This document shows positions 1-10,707 of a DNA stretch of 41,077 bases, piece after piece (the first letter of the stretch is position 1; every line of letters starts with the position of its first letter). The DNA comes from an uncultured beta proteobacterium (lineage in GTDB: Bacteria; Pseudomonadota; Gammaproteobacteria; Burkholderiales; Burkholderiaceae_B): the NCBI GenBank assembly GCA_903865015.1, contig CAIPID010000254.1, positions 1 through 41,077 of the forward strand, written 5' to 3'. The position numbers were made by a program, and so were the translations under genes. The notes under the pieces are model-generated. The model had not been told where the DNA came from and searched no databases. It saw nothing but the letters and a program-made list of their open reading frames with translations.

Positions 1-245
1 ACATACCTGTACCCATAGCGATCGCTAAACCAGCCTCTCGTTCCACAAGAGGTGGTCTGTACCGACATCACAAAACCACCTGGCGTTGTGAGATGTCGAT
101 AAGCCGAGCGCTCGGAAATAGAGAGAATTTCTTTATAAAGATCTTGTGCCTGCTCTGCCGCAAAGCCATGCAGCAAAGATACGCCTCGATCCAGTTGCTC
201 GGTCCAAGGCTGACCAGGATCCGATGAGAAAAACAAATCAGCCAT
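1..245 (-). CDS. alkB: AlkB-family 2OG-Fe(II) DNA repair dioxygenase, N-terminal part only (runs off the left edge)
   Basis: My translation of the minus strand from ATG at 245: MADLFFSSDPGQPWTEQLDRGVSLLHGFAAEQAQDLYKEILSISERSAYRHLTTPGGFVMSVQTTSCGTRGWFSDRYGYRY. It is open to the window edge and carries the AlkB-like TPGGxxMSVxxTxCGxxGW motif. Absent from the supplied ORF track because it is truncated. Confidence 0.85.
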   Translation of the reverse strand, partial: MADLFFSSDPGQPWTEQLDRGVSLLHGFAAEQAQDLYKEILSISERSAYRHLTTPGGFVMSVQTTSCGTRGWFSDRYGYRY

Positions 246-261
246 TTAGCTCCGTCACCGA

Positions 262-2568
262 TCAGCTCTGAATGATATCGAGCTTAGCCACGCCGAGTGC
301 GAGGGTCTTAGCTCCCACGTCCCTGAACTGGATCTGAGCCTGCGCATCGAGTCCGGTACCCGCAAGTCCAATAATCGTGCCTTCCCCAAAGCGGGCGTGA
401 CGAACGCCCTGCCCGACCCTGAATTGCTGAGCGCCCACCGTCACACCACTGGCTAACATCTTCGGTGGCACGGGTACCGCGCGCGGTGCAGCCTGTCGAC
501 CATAGGTATCACCAGAGTAATTGCTGGTTTTCCAGCGCGGCTCGCTATCACCCAAGCCCTGCTTGGGGGTGAGCCATTTCATATGTACGTCCGGGACTTC
601 GGAGAGGAACCTGGAGCGCATGGCATAACGTGTCTGACCATGGAGCATACGACTCTGCGCGAGACTGAAATACAGCCGCTCACGGGCACGCGTAATCGCG
701 ACATACATGAGGCGCCGCTCTTCTTCGAGACCAGAAGGATCCGAAGTACTATTTTCGTGAGGAAAGAGGCCTTCTTCGATGCCAGTAATAAATACCGCAT
801 CGAATTCCAGACCTTTGGCTGCATGAACGGTCATCAGCTGAACAGCATCCTGTCCCGCCTGCGCCTGATTGTCACCCGCCTCAAGTGCGGCATGCGAAAG
901 AAAGGCCATGAGCGGAGACAGACCATTAAAGCCCTCCTGCATGGGATCAAGCACAACATCCTGACCTGCGTCGGCAATCACGGTGGTCGCACCCGTCATA
1001 GGCGCCTGAACTACAACGCCTGCGGGCAAGCCAGACATATCGGCTTCAATCACGAAGGCAGCGGCAGCATTGACTAATTCGTTTAAGTTCTCGATGCGAT
1101 CCGCACCTTCGCGATCCTGCTCGTAATGCGCCATCAACCCGCTCTGGGCAATCACATGCTCGACTAACTCAGGCAGCGGCAACAGACGCGTTTCGAACGA
1201 AAGCTTATTGATCATCATCGCAAACTGCGCGAGGTTTGAGCCGCCCTTACCAGGCACGCGTGCGACAGCTGAGGACAGACTCGTATCAAACGCGCGCGCC
1301 TGATCTCCCAGCATCTCAAGCGTGCGTGCACCAATCCCGCGCGGGGGAAAATTCACCACACGCATCCACGACGTATCGTCATCAGGATTGGCCATTAGAC
1401 GCAAATAAGCGAGCGCGTGTTTAATTTCCTGTCGTTCAAAAAAGCGCAAGCCGCCGTAAACTTTGTAGGCGACACCTGCTGAGAAAAGCGCATGCTCGAT
1501 CACGCGGGACTGTGCATTGCTGCGATAGAGCACGGCAATCTGACTACGCTCGCGTCCATCAGAAATCAAGCCACGCACTTCGTCGACCAACCATTGCGCT
1601 TCAGACAAATCAGTGGGCTGTTCCACCACACGAATTTGCTCACCCTCGCCTTGCTCGGTCCAGAGATTTTTACCTAAGCGACCATTGTTATGGCTGATGA
1701 GCGCATTGGCAGCATCCAGTATGTGGCCATAGGATCGATAGTTTTGTTCAAGACGAATCACTGTGCCGTGGGCGTAATCGCGCTCGAAATCAGACATATT
1801 GCCAACATTCGCACCACGAAATGCATAGATAGACTGATCATCATCGCCCACTGCAAACATGCTCGCACCGCCACCCGCGAGTAGCCTGAGCCACTTGTAC
1901 TGCAGTGTATTGGTATCCTGAAACTCATCAACCAGCACGTGTTTAAACCGTCGCTGATAATGCGCGCGCACAGGCTCATTGCGCGAGAGCAACTCGTATG
2001 CACGCAATAACAATTCGGGAAAATCAACAACGCCTTCACGCTGGCACTGCACCTCATAGAGCGCATAAATCTCTATCATGCGCCTGCGAAAACTATCGTA
2101 AGCCTCTACATCGCTGGGACGCTGGCCTTCTTCTTTAGCACCATTGATAAATCTCTGCACCTCACGTGGTGGATATTTATCATCATCCACGCCATTGGCT
2201 TTGAGCAAGCGCTTGATCGCGGCCAGCTGATCAGCCGTATCCAGTATCTGGAAAGCCTGAGGCAAACCGGCATCGCGATGATGCGCACGCAACATCCGGT
2301 TGCACAATCCATGAAACGTACCTATCCACATGCCACGAATATCAATGGGCAAGATGCTTGATACGCGGGCGGTCATTTCGCGAGCGGCTTTATTAGTAAA
2401 AGTAACGGCCAGAATCCCAAGGGGACTGACTTGCCCGGTCTGGATGAGCCACGCCATACGCGTGGTCAGCACTCGGGTCTTACCGCTCCCAGCACCAGCA
2501 AGCACTAGAGCATGTTGGGGAGGGAGCGTTACGGCTTCGCGTTGGGGCGAATTAAGCTTGTCGATCAT
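262..2568 (-). CDS. uvrD: UvrD/Rep/PcrA-family ATP-dependent DNA helicase
   Basis: 768 aa; Walker A GAGSGKT, VDEFQDTN, GDDDQSIYAFRGA, EQNYRS, TVHAAKGLEFDAVF, EEERRLMYVAITRAR motifs (SF1 helicase). Confidence 0.93.
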   Translation of the reverse strand: MIDKLNSPQREAVTLPPQHALVLAGAGSGKTRVLTTRMAWLIQTGQVSPLGILAVTFTNKAAREMTARVSSILPIDIRGMWIGTFHGLCNRMLRAHHRDAGLPQAFQILDTADQLAAIKRLLKANGVDDDKYPPREVQRFINGAKEEGQRPSDVEAYDSFRRRMIEIYALYEVQCQREGVVDFPELLLRAYELLSRNEPVRAHYQRRFKHVLVDEFQDTNTLQYKWLRLLAGGGASMFAVGDDDQSIYAFRGANVGNMSDFERDYAHGTVIRLEQNYRSYGHILDAANALISHNNGRLGKNLWTEQGEGEQIRVVEQPTDLSEAQWLVDEVRGLISDGRERSQIAVLYRSNAQSRVIEHALFSAGVAYKVYGGLRFFERQEIKHALAYLRLMANPDDDTSWMRVVNFPPRGIGARTLEMLGDQARAFDTSLSSAVARVPGKGGSNLAQFAMMINKLSFETRLLPLPELVEHVIAQSGLMAHYEQDREGADRIENLNELVNAAAAFVIEADMSGLPAGVVVQAPMTGATTVIADAGQDVVLDPMQEGFNGLSPLMAFLSHAALEAGDNQAQAGQDAVQLMTVHAAKGLEFDAVFITGIEEGLFPHENSTSDPSGLEEERRLMYVAITRARERLYFSLAQSRMLHGQTRYAMRSRFLSEVPDVHMKWLTPKQGLGDSEPRWKTSNYSGDTYGRQAAPRAVPVPPKMLASGVTVGAQQFRVGQGVRHARFGEGTIIGLAGTGLDAQAQIQFRDVGAKTLALGVAKLDIIQS

Positions 2569-3764
2569 GCCGCATAGCGGCGCAGACGCACAGCAAACTC
2601 CTCAAGGCTTGCAATGCCGCTCTGTTGAGCACGCTGACACCATGCCTGAAGTTCATGCAAGAGCTGATCACTTGAGTCACTTGAACTATCCCAGAGCTTG
2701 ACGAGATCATGACGCATCTGCACGAGTGTAGTCAGAGAGTTACTCTGCGAGAGCGCTTTTTCGATACGTGCGCGCTCGATCGGTGCGAGGGTTTCCTCGC
2801 CTCGACCCAGCCAGTGCGTGGCGGCAATCAGCTCTTCGGCCTGATGGCCGCTGCCAGAGGTTTTGAGGTGCTGGATTTCGATGCGGCAGGCGCTTTTCAA
2901 AATGCCCGTATAGCGCGACAAAATTTCAAAGCGATGAGCGATCACACCCTGCAGCGTGCGCAAGTCAACGCCTGCTTTACCATGCGCTTCGAGACGCAGG
3001 CGGGGGGCAACTTTTTTAATTTTGCACAAACCAACCGCCTTGAGTCCCAAAATATAAATCCAGCCGATATCGAGCTCATACCATTTGCTGGAGAATTTTG
3101 CACTCGTTCCGTAGGCATGATGATTGTTGTGCAGCTCTTCTCCACCAATCAGAATGCCGATCGGGAATACATTGGTACTGGTGTCAGGACTGGCAAAGTT
3201 GCGATAGCCCCAGTAGTGACCAATACCATTGACCACACCCGCTGCCCAGAAAGGAATCCAGGCCATCTGGATCGCCCAGATTGTGAAACCAATCGAGCCA
3301 AAGAGTGCGAGATCGATGAACAGCATCACCAGGATGCCACGGGCGCTGTAGCGTGTATATACATTGCGCTCTAGCCAGTCATCCGGCGTGCCATGACCAA
3401 ATTTGGAGAGGGTTTCCTGATTTTTGGATTCGTGGCGATAAAGCTCTGCGCCAGAAAACATGACCTTACCGATGCCGTAGATCATGGGCGAATGCGGATC
3501 ATCCTCACGCTCGCATTTTGCGTGGTGTTTACGGTGAATGGATACCCATTCCTTTGTGACCATACCCGTGGTCATCCACAACCAGAAGCGGAAAAAATGC
3601 ATCACTGCAGGATGGAGATCGAGACCTCTGTGCGCCTGACTGCGGTGTAAAAAGACCGTCACGCCCACGATCGTGATGTGCGTCATCACCAGAGTGTAGA
3701 GAACAACTTCCCACCAACTAGCCTGAAGTAAACCGCCTGCGGCAAAAGAAATAATGTCTTTCAT
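2565..3764 (-). CDS. Acyl-CoA / fatty acid desaturase
   Basis: 399 aa; histidine boxes HRSQAHR, HRKHHA and HNNHH, hydrophobic TM segments. About 150 aa helical C-terminal extension. Confidence 0.85.
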   Translation of the reverse strand: MKDIISFAAGGLLQASWWEVVLYTLVMTHITIVGVTVFLHRSQAHRGLDLHPAVMHFFRFWLWMTTGMVTKEWVSIHRKHHAKCEREDDPHSPMIYGIGKVMFSGAELYRHESKNQETLSKFGHGTPDDWLERNVYTRYSARGILVMLFIDLALFGSIGFTIWAIQMAWIPFWAAGVVNGIGHYWGYRNFASPDTSTNVFPIGILIGGEELHNNHHAYGTSAKFSSKWYELDIGWIYILGLKAVGLCKIKKVAPRLRLEAHGKAGVDLRTLQGVIAHRFEILSRYTGILKSACRIEIQHLKTSGSGHQAEELIAATHWLGRGEETLAPIERARIEKALSQSNSLTTLVQMRHDLVKLWDSSSDSSDQLLHELQAWCQRAQQSGIASLEEFAVRLRRYAA

Positions 3765-3897
3765 GAGTGTCGATGACTCGCTACAAAAAATAACAAATTG
3801 ATTTTAACGTAAGTACCCCCCTTGGAACGCTTAAAAACCACACGAATTTGAGGAATATCAACAAATTGAATGTGATTTAAGCGCTATTTAGGAGATG

Positions 3898-5718
3898 TTA
3901 GGTACTTTCGACTTTTTTCTTGGCACGTCTGAACGGGATTTTCTTGGGCGCTGGTTTGTCTGACTCATCTACTTTTTTATCGTTTTCGGCAATTTGCGCA
4001 TGTTGTTCGGACTCAACCACGGCCCGCACCACAGCATCGAGCGATACGATTGAATCATCGACGAGTGCTTTGACAGCCTCAGAAACTAAGCTATCTGATG
4101 GTGCCGCTTCTTGACTTGCATCATCGCTGATATTGGCCGCACTTTGTTTGCGACGCTCGAACACTGCAGCAAAAAAGCCATCCGTTCCATGCACATCAGG
4201 TCTGAGCTTCAGGTACGGGCCTTCGATCACCAAAGGTGTCCGGGCAGCCAAAATTGGGGCCGCATCCACGAGTTCAAATTCTGGATGCTCTGCGAGGAAT
4301 TTCTCGGCCTGATTTTCGTTTTCTTCTGTGAGCAAACTGCAAGTGGCATAGACCAGTCGACCACCAGGGGCCACGCAACGTGAGGCGCTCGCAAGAATTC
4401 TGGCCTGCAGTGCGACGAGTTCTTCCAGACTCTGGGCAGACTGGCGCCATTTCAGGTCAGGATTACGTCTGAGCGTGCCGACACCACTACAGGGGGCGTC
4501 AACCAGCACGCGATGCGCTTTTCCAGCCAGACGGCGCACACGTTGATCATTTTCATGATCAATCGCCACCGGCACGACGTTGGACAAGCCACTGCGCGCA
4601 AAACGTGGTTTGGCTTTAGCCAAACGCGTCGCAGAAACATCAAAAGCATATAAACGGCCGGTTGAGCGCATCAAAGCCCCCAACAATAAAGTCTTGCCGC
4701 CCGCACCGGCGCAAAAGTCAATGACCATTTCGCCACGCTTGGGTCCGACCAATAGCGCCAATAACTGGCTGCCCTCGTCCTGGACTTCGATCAGTCCGTG
4801 TTCGAACTGGTGCCACTTATTCATCGCAGGGCGACCCTTGAGACGAATTCCCCAGGGTGAAAACGGCGTTGCAACGGGCGCATGTCGCACCGCATTGCCG
4901 CGCGTCAGATCAGCCAGCATCTCGTCTCGCTCGGCTTTGAACGGATTGACACGAATATCGAGTGCAGCATGCTGATTCAGAGAATGTGCCAACGACTCAA
5001 GTTCCGGAAAATCCTTAATGCGGTCATATAACCAGTCTGGCAAACTCTCACGGACAGGCAATGACATGGAGCTCGGCTCAATCTGGGCAATACGCTCGAG
5101 CCAGGCAAGCTCACCTACATCAAGCACTGCTTTTACTTTTTCGGGGTCCATGGTTGACAAGGCTCCCTGAATAGCAAGGCGGCGTACCGCGTTACCCACC
5201 CCGCTCTCGGCGAGCTGGCGATAAAGCCTAAGGTTACGCAAGACGTCATAGACTGACTCGGCCACCTCGGCGCGATCCCGGATACCCAGACTCGGATGCG
5301 CCCTAAACCAATGCGAGACGACCGAATCCGCTGCAAATCGCATGGTCAGCACCTCATCGAGGACCTTGCGAATCTGATCCAGACGGATGGTCATCGGGGG
5401 TTGGCGAGGTTTGTGCACAAAAGCGGGTTGCTGTGGATGCTCACCACCGTGCTCAGCTCGATCACTGTCTCGATCACCGCTCCTGTCGTAGCCACGATCG
5501 GCAGAACGGTCATAACCACCGCCCGAACCACTTCGCGAATAAGCTGGCTGGGCATTCATGAGACGATCCGTGGCAGAGCCTTTGGCTGGCGGCGCACGAT
5601 CAGGATCAAATGGTCTTGGTGCAGAACGGGCGCTCGTGGCAGATCCAGAGCGTGGCTTACCCCGCGAATCGCCCGGTTTGGGCCGACCTGGACGGCTAGG
5701 TGTGCGTGGGTTGCTCAT
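3898..5718 (-). CDS. rsmB: RsmB/NOP-family rRNA (cytosine-C5) methyltransferase with low-complexity N- and C-terminal extensions
   Basis: 606 aa; NusB-like N-terminal part, then FCAGAGGKTLLLG, DAPCSGVGTLRRNPDLKWR and YATCSLLTEENE motifs. Confidence 0.88.
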   Translation of the reverse strand: MSNPRTPSRPGRPKPGDSRGKPRSGSATSARSAPRPFDPDRAPPAKGSATDRLMNAQPAYSRSGSGGGYDRSADRGYDRSGDRDSDRAEHGGEHPQQPAFVHKPRQPPMTIRLDQIRKVLDEVLTMRFAADSVVSHWFRAHPSLGIRDRAEVAESVYDVLRNLRLYRQLAESGVGNAVRRLAIQGALSTMDPEKVKAVLDVGELAWLERIAQIEPSSMSLPVRESLPDWLYDRIKDFPELESLAHSLNQHAALDIRVNPFKAERDEMLADLTRGNAVRHAPVATPFSPWGIRLKGRPAMNKWHQFEHGLIEVQDEGSQLLALLVGPKRGEMVIDFCAGAGGKTLLLGALMRSTGRLYAFDVSATRLAKAKPRFARSGLSNVVPVAIDHENDQRVRRLAGKAHRVLVDAPCSGVGTLRRNPDLKWRQSAQSLEELVALQARILASASRCVAPGGRLVYATCSLLTEENENQAEKFLAEHPEFELVDAAPILAARTPLVIEGPYLKLRPDVHGTDGFFAAVFERRKQSAANISDDASQEAAPSDSLVSEAVKALVDDSIVSLDAVVRAVVESEQHAQIAENDKKVDESDKPAPKKIPFRRAKKKVEST

Positions 5719-6380
5719 ACTGATTGCTCCGATACAAATATTCTTGAATGAATGGCGTCAACATTGACGCGCTGGTCTGGCATGAGATGCACCTGACCTT
5801 TTGCAAGCCAGACAGCGACTTGCGGATAAACGACGTGCTCAAGCGTCAACACACGCTCGGCTAATGACTCAGGCGTGTCCTCAGACAGCACCGGTACTAC
5901 GCCCTGCGCGATAATAGGACCATGATCAAGCACCGGCGTGACAAAGTGAACCGTACATCCGTGTGCCTGAACGCCTTTGGCAATCGCCTGTGCATGCGTG
6001 TGCAAACCAGGAAATGCAGGCAGTAATGAGGGGTGGATATTGACCAGCCTGCCCGCATAATGCTGCACAAATTCGGGCGTCAGTACCCGCATAAAACCAG
6101 CGAGCAACACATAATCTGGTGAATATTGGTCGATGATCGACTTAAGCGCCGCATCAAACGTGTTTCTGTTTGAAAAATCCGTGTGGGAAACCACTTGCGT
6201 GGCAATTCCTCTCTCACTGGCCCATTTTAGCCCAGTACTGGCCGGACGATTAGAAATAACAGCTAAAACATCCGCTGGGCAACGATCTGCGAGACAGCTG
6301 GCAACGATTTTCTGCATATTTGAACCCTGCCCGGATATCAAAATCACAAAGCGCTTACGTAAAAAAAAGGGGTCAGACAT
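5715..6380 (-). CDS. purN: Phosphoribosylglycinamide formyltransferase
   Basis: Start chosen at MSDPFFLRKRFVILISGQGSNMQ (ATG at 6380) inside the longer 5715..6581 ORF. Motifs SGQGSNMQ, LAGFMRVL, NIHPSLLPAFPGLHTHAQA, GCTVHFV. Confidence 0.9.
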   Translation of the reverse strand: MSDPFFLRKRFVILISGQGSNMQKIVASCLADRCPADVLAVISNRPASTGLKWASERGIATQVVSHTDFSNRNTFDAALKSIIDQYSPDYVLLAGFMRVLTPEFVQHYAGRLVNIHPSLLPAFPGLHTHAQAIAKGVQAHGCTVHFVTPVLDHGPIIAQGVVPVLSEDTPESLAERVLTLEHVVYPQVAVWLAKGQVHLMPDQRVNVDAIHSRIFVSEQSV

Positions 6381-6424
6381 GGGATTCCACGAACAAAGCA
6401 GTACGAAATTGTAAACTGTTGCTT

Positions 6425-7390
6425 GTGAAAACCTCCTTACGCATCCGTCGTCACCCTCCTGCGCCCTCTTTGCGCTTCTCATCCGCCCTGTCAATAGGTA
6501 ACTTTGACGGGGTGCACCTTGGGCATACCGCCATGCTCGAGCAAGTCTGTGCGGCTGCGCGCGAGCATGACCTCGTGCCAAGCGTCCTGACTTTTGCGCC
6601 GCATCCGCGTCAGTACTTTGCTCAAGTCAACCATCGGCCCGAGCTGTCTCCGCCACAAATTAGCGGCGTCCGAGACAAGCTGACCGCGCTGGCTCAAACA
6701 GGTATCGAGCAAATCATCCTGGCTCGTTTTAATCGTCAAATGGCCGAAATGTCTGCGACTGATTTCGTCACGCAGCTATTGATCGAGCAGCTCGGCACGC
6801 GCTGGTTACTGGTAGGCGAGGATTTCCGCTTTGGCCGACAACGCGCCGGAGATGTGGAATTACTTAAAAAAATCGGTTTGCAACACGGTATGCAGGTCCA
6901 GACCATGTCTGATGTTACCGATGCACACGGACACCGGATTTCAAGTTCCGAGGTGCGTTCGGCACTCGGTGCGGGTGATCTGAATCATGCCGCACACCTG
7001 CTCGGTCGAACCTTTGCTATGAGCGGCCATGTCATCCATGGCAAAAAACTCGGCCGCACCCTCAACATGCCCACAATGAATATGCGTGTTACGCCCCGTT
7101 GTGCTGCGCGCTCGGGCATATATGTAGTGCGTGTACATGGTCTGGGCTCAAACCCTTTGCCTGGCGTGGCCAGCTTAGGAGTGCGTCCAACCGTCGAGGA
7201 CGATGGCAGTATTCTGCTCGAAACACACTTATTAACAAGCAATCCGGATGCTTACGGTAAACTCATCCGGGTCGAACTCCTGCAACACGTGCGGGACGAA
7301 GAAAAATTTCCTGATCTCCCAACCCTGACTGCCGCCATGCATGCCGATGCACAGCATGCACGCTCTTATTTTGCGCTCCATGGACTATAA
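6425..7390 (+). CDS. ribF: Bifunctional riboflavin kinase / FAD synthetase
   Basis: Likely GTG start at 6425 inside the 6320..7390 [38 protein letters not shown], and [14 protein letters not shown] of the kinase domain. Confidence 0.9.
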   Translation: MKTSLRIRRHPPAPSLRFSSALSIGNFDGVHLGHTAMLEQVCAAAREHDLVPSVLTFAPHPRQYFAQVNHRPELSPPQISGVRDKLTALAQTGIEQIILARFNRQMAEMSATDFVTQLLIEQLGTRWLLVGEDFRFGRQRAGDVELLKKIGLQHGMQVQTMSDVTDAHGHRISSSEVRSALGAGDLNHAAHLLGRTFAMSGHVIHGKKLGRTLNMPTMNMRVTPRCAARSGIYVVRVHGLGSNPLPGVASLGVRPTVEDDGSILLETHLLTSNPDAYGKLIRVELLQHVRDEEKFPDLPTLTAAMHADAQHARSYFALHGL

Positions 7391-10223
7391 AAACACACTC
7401 AATCTGCCCGACACCAAGTTCCCGATGCGTGGTGACTTGCCTAAACGCGAACCACTCTGGGTTGCCACCTGGCAAGAAAAAAAGGTCTATCAGGCCGTGC
7501 GCGAGGCAAGCCTGGGTCGCCCGAAATTCTTGCTCCATGACGGACCGCCCTACGCCAACGGTGACATTCATATTGGTCATGCCGTTAATAAAATCCTCAA
7601 AGACATCATCATCAAAAGCCGCAACATGGCTGGCTTTGATGCAGCTTACGTTCCTGGGTGGGATTGCCATGGCATGCCGATCGAAATTCAGATTGAAAAA
7701 AAATACGGCAAACACCTACCCGTCGCGGAAGTTCAATCTAAAGCCCGTGCCTACGCACTTGAGCAGATTGAACGCCAGAAAAAGGACTTTATCCGACTCG
7801 GCGTGCTGGGCGACTGGGACAATCCCTATCTGACGATGAATTTCAGCAACGAAGCCAATGAGATTCGCGCATTAGGTCGTATTCTGGATAAAGGCTACGT
7901 GTTTCGTGGCTTAAAGCCTGTGAACTGGTGTTTTGACTGCGGCTCTGCCCTGGCTGAAGCAGAGGTCGAATACGCGGATCGCAAAGATCCAGCCGTACAC
8001 ATCGCTTTCCCGTTTGTGGATATGCCCGCAGTAGCCAAAGCTTTTGGTGTGCCAAGCGTAGACAAGGGTGCGATCGTAATCTGGACCACGACCCCCTGGA
8101 CCATCCCCTCGAACCAGGCACTGAATATTCATCCTGAATTTGAATATGCGCTGGTACGTGTGAGCCCTGCTCCTGCGACGGGCGCACTGATGATCCTGGC
8201 TGCAGACCGCGTTGAGGCCTGCATGAAAGAATGGGGCATGGAAGGCGAGATAATCGCCAAATGCGTAGGCTCTGCACTCAGTCAGATTAGCTTTGAGCAC
8301 CCACTGGCCAGTTTTGATGCGGGCTACAAACGTCTGTCGCCTGTGTATCTGGGTGACTACGTCACACTCGATACGGGTACAGGGGTCGTGCACTCTGCGC
8401 CCGCCTACGGCATCGAGGATTTCATTTCCTGCAAAGCACATGGCGTCAAAGATGCGGACATCATTAGTCCAGTCATGGGTGACGGCAAGTTCGTCCCTGG
8501 ATTACCTGGTTTTGGTGGACTGAGCATTTGGGAAGCAAATCCCAAGATCGTCGAGGCGCTGACCGCTGCGGGTACGCTGATCAAGGTCGAACAGCATTCA
8601 CACAGCTACATGCACTGCTGGCGTCATAAGACGCCGATCATTTATCGTGCGACCAGCCAGTGGTTTGCAGGGATGGATGTCAAGCCAAAGGACGATGAGC
8701 CCAGCCTGCGCACAAGCGCGCTGGCCGCTATCGAAGCCACGGAGTTTTTCCCGGCCTGGGGACGCGCACGCTTGCATGCGATGATCGCCAACCGTCCTGA
8801 CTGGACGCTCTCGCGTCAGCGTCAATGGGGTGTGCCCATGGCATTCTTCATTCATAAAGAAACCGGGGCTCTGCATCCCAACACACCTGCGCTGCTCGAA
8901 GAGGTTGCCAAGCGTGTGGAAAAACACGGCATTGAGGCCTGGCAGGCGATTGAACCAGCTGATCTTTTAAGTGCCGAGGACGCACAAATTTACGAAAAAA
9001 ATCGCGACACGCTTGATGTCTGGTTCGACTCTGGGACCACGCATGCAACCGTGCTGGGCGGCCCAAACAACGAACATAACGGCTCGCACGGTGCTCAACT
9101 CACCTGGCCTGCCGACCTCTATCTCGAGGGCTCCGATCAACACCGTGGCTGGTTCCACTCCTCCTTGCTGACAGGCTGCATGCTCTATGGTCGTGCGCCA
9201 TATAAGGGCTTGCTGACACATGGTTTTGTAGTCGATGGCAATGGTCGCAAAATGAGCAAGTCGGTGGGCAATGTCATTGCGCCACAAAAAGTCTCAGACA
9301 GTTTAGGTGCAGAAATCCTGCGCCTTTGGGTCGCCAGTACCGATTACTCGGGCGAGCTCTCAATCTCTGACGAGATTCTCAAACGTGTCGTTGAAGGCTA
9401 TCGACGCATTCGCAATACGCTGAGATTTTTACTGGCCAACCTTGCTGACTTCAATGCTGAAACGGATGCCGTCGCGGTTGAACAGATGCTTGAAATTGAT
9501 CGCTACGCATTAGCCATGACCGCACAGATGCAAAGCGAAGTCCTTGCTAGTTTTGAGCACTACGACTTCCACCCTGCCATGTCGCGTTTGCAGGGCTTTT
9601 GTTCCGAGGATCTGGGCGCATTTTATTTAGATGTACTTAAAGATCGCCTCTACACCTCGGCACCACGTAGTCTTGCGCGACGCTCGGCACAAACAGCACT
9701 TTTGCACATCACGCAAAGCTTGCTTAAGCTTATGGCGCCTGTGCTCTCATTCACCGCCGAAGAAGCCTGGGAGATTCTGGGCTCGACAACACTCACAGAG
9801 ACAGGTAAACAACCTGCCCTCACAATCTTTACCGAGTGCTATCACAACGTGCCTGCTGTTGCAGATGCCAGCGCACTCTCCATTCGCTGGTCACGCATTC
9901 GCGAAATCCGTGCGCAAGTCATGCGCAAACTCGAAGAACTGCGCACAGCAGGTAGCATCGGCTCGTCTCTGCAAGGTGAGGTCGAACTCACTGCAAGCGG
10001 AGATGATCTGACACTGCTGCTCAGCGTAGCCGAGCAGCTGCCGTTTATTTTTATTGTGTCGCGTGTCAGTGTGCAACCGGGTGTCGGTGAGCTGCAAATC
10101 AATATCGCAGCCTCTGGCCATCAAAAATGCGAACGCTGCTGGCATTATCGTGCGGACATTGGACAAGACGCGGCCCATCCGCATATTTGCGGGCGCTGCG
10201 TGGTCAATCTGAAAGATGCATAA
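7380..10223 (+). CDS. ileS: Isoleucyl-tRNA synthetase
   Basis: HIGH motif ([14 protein letters not shown]), [13 protein letters not shown] (KMSKS), C-terminal CERCWHYR...CGRCVVN zinc site. ATG at 7380 overlaps the ribF 3' end. Confidence 0.96.
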   Translation: MDYKNTLNLPDTKFPMRGDLPKREPLWVATWQEKKVYQAVREASLGRPKFLLHDGPPYANGDIHIGHAVNKILKDIIIKSRNMAGFDAAYVPGWDCHGMPIEIQIEKKYGKHLPVAEVQSKARAYALEQIERQKKDFIRLGVLGDWDNPYLTMNFSNEANEIRALGRILDKGYVFRGLKPVNWCFDCGSALAEAEVEYADRKDPAVHIAFPFVDMPAVAKAFGVPSVDKGAIVIWTTTPWTIPSNQALNIHPEFEYALVRVSPAPATGALMILAADRVEACMKEWGMEGEIIAKCVGSALSQISFEHPLASFDAGYKRLSPVYLGDYVTLDTGTGVVHSAPAYGIEDFISCKAHGVKDADIISPVMGDGKFVPGLPGFGGLSIWEANPKIVEALTAAGTLIKVEQHSHSYMHCWRHKTPIIYRATSQWFAGMDVKPKDDEPSLRTSALAAIEATEFFPAWGRARLHAMIANRPDWTLSRQRQWGVPMAFFIHKETGALHPNTPALLEEVAKRVEKHGIEAWQAIEPADLLSAEDAQIYEKNRDTLDVWFDSGTTHATVLGGPNNEHNGSHGAQLTWPADLYLEGSDQHRGWFHSSLLTGCMLYGRAPYKGLLTHGFVVDGNGRKMSKSVGNVIAPQKVSDSLGAEILRLWVASTDYSGELSISDEILKRVVEGYRRIRNTLRFLLANLADFNAETDAVAVEQMLEIDRYALAMTAQMQSEVLASFEHYDFHPAMSRLQGFCSEDLGAFYLDVLKDRLYTSAPRSLARRSAQTALLHITQSLLKLMAPVLSFTAEEAWEILGSTTLTETGKQPALTIFTECYHNVPAVADASALSIRWSRIREIRAQVMRKLEELRTAGSIGSSLQGEVELTASGDDLTLLLSVAEQLPFIFIVSRVSVQPGVGELQINIAASGHQKCERCWHYRADIGQDAAHPHICGRCVVNLKDA

Positions 10224-10707
10224 GCCCTGTTTTGGTATTGGACGTTGGTTGTGGCTCGCGGGATTGCTGATCGTGATCGATCAGCTCAGTAAGCTCGGAT
10301 TCGATTCACAACTCAAATATGGCGAGCGGATTCATCTGCTGCCATTTTTCGACTTTACCTTGTTGTACAACCCCGGTGCAGCCTTTAGTTTTTTAGCGGA
10401 TGAAAGCGGGTGGCAAAGATGGTTTTTTACTTTACTTGCCTTTGCGGCATCGGTATTTATCATCTGGATGATGCGTAAAAACAAAGCGCATCACAGGATG
10501 ATGCTTGCTTTGGCGTTAATCCTGGGTGGAGCGATCGGCAATGTCATTGATCGTATCGCTTACGGCCATGTGGTTGACTTCCTGTTGTTCTATTGGCGTG
10601 ACTGGTATTACCCGGCTTTTAATATTGCCGATATTTGCATCACGCTCGGTGCTATGCTTTTGATACTCGATGAGCTGCTGCGACTGAAAGGTACACGTTC
10701 AAAATGA
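10216..10707 (+). CDS. lspA: Lipoprotein signal peptidase II
   Basis: 163 aa; [36 protein letters not shown] motifs. Confidence 0.95.
   Translation: MHKPCFGIGRWLWLAGLLIVIDQLSKLGFDSQLKYGERIHLLPFFDFTLLYNPGAAFSFLADESGWQRWFFTLLAFAASVFIIWMMRKNKAHHRMMLALALILGGAIGNVIDRIAYGHVVDFLLFYWRDWYYPAFNIADICITLGAMLLILDELLRLKGTRSK

Noticed and set aside
2709-3374. 221-aa plus-strand ORF
   Set aside because: Antisense to the well-supported desaturase; composition looks like a shadow ORF without domain motifs.
6320-6424. N-terminal extension of ribF as called by the ORF track (MNPARISKSQ...)
   Set aside because: Overlaps the purN coding region on the other strand and is not part of the conserved RibF fold; GTG at 6425 is preferred.
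6381-6581. N-terminal extension of purN as called by the ORF track
   Set aside because: Conserved protein starts at MSDPFFLRKRFVILISGQGS; the upstream part is antisense to ribF.
7843-9287. Minus-strand ORFs opposite ileS (up to 176 aa)
   Set aside because: Shadow ORFs of a conserved tRNA synthetase gene.
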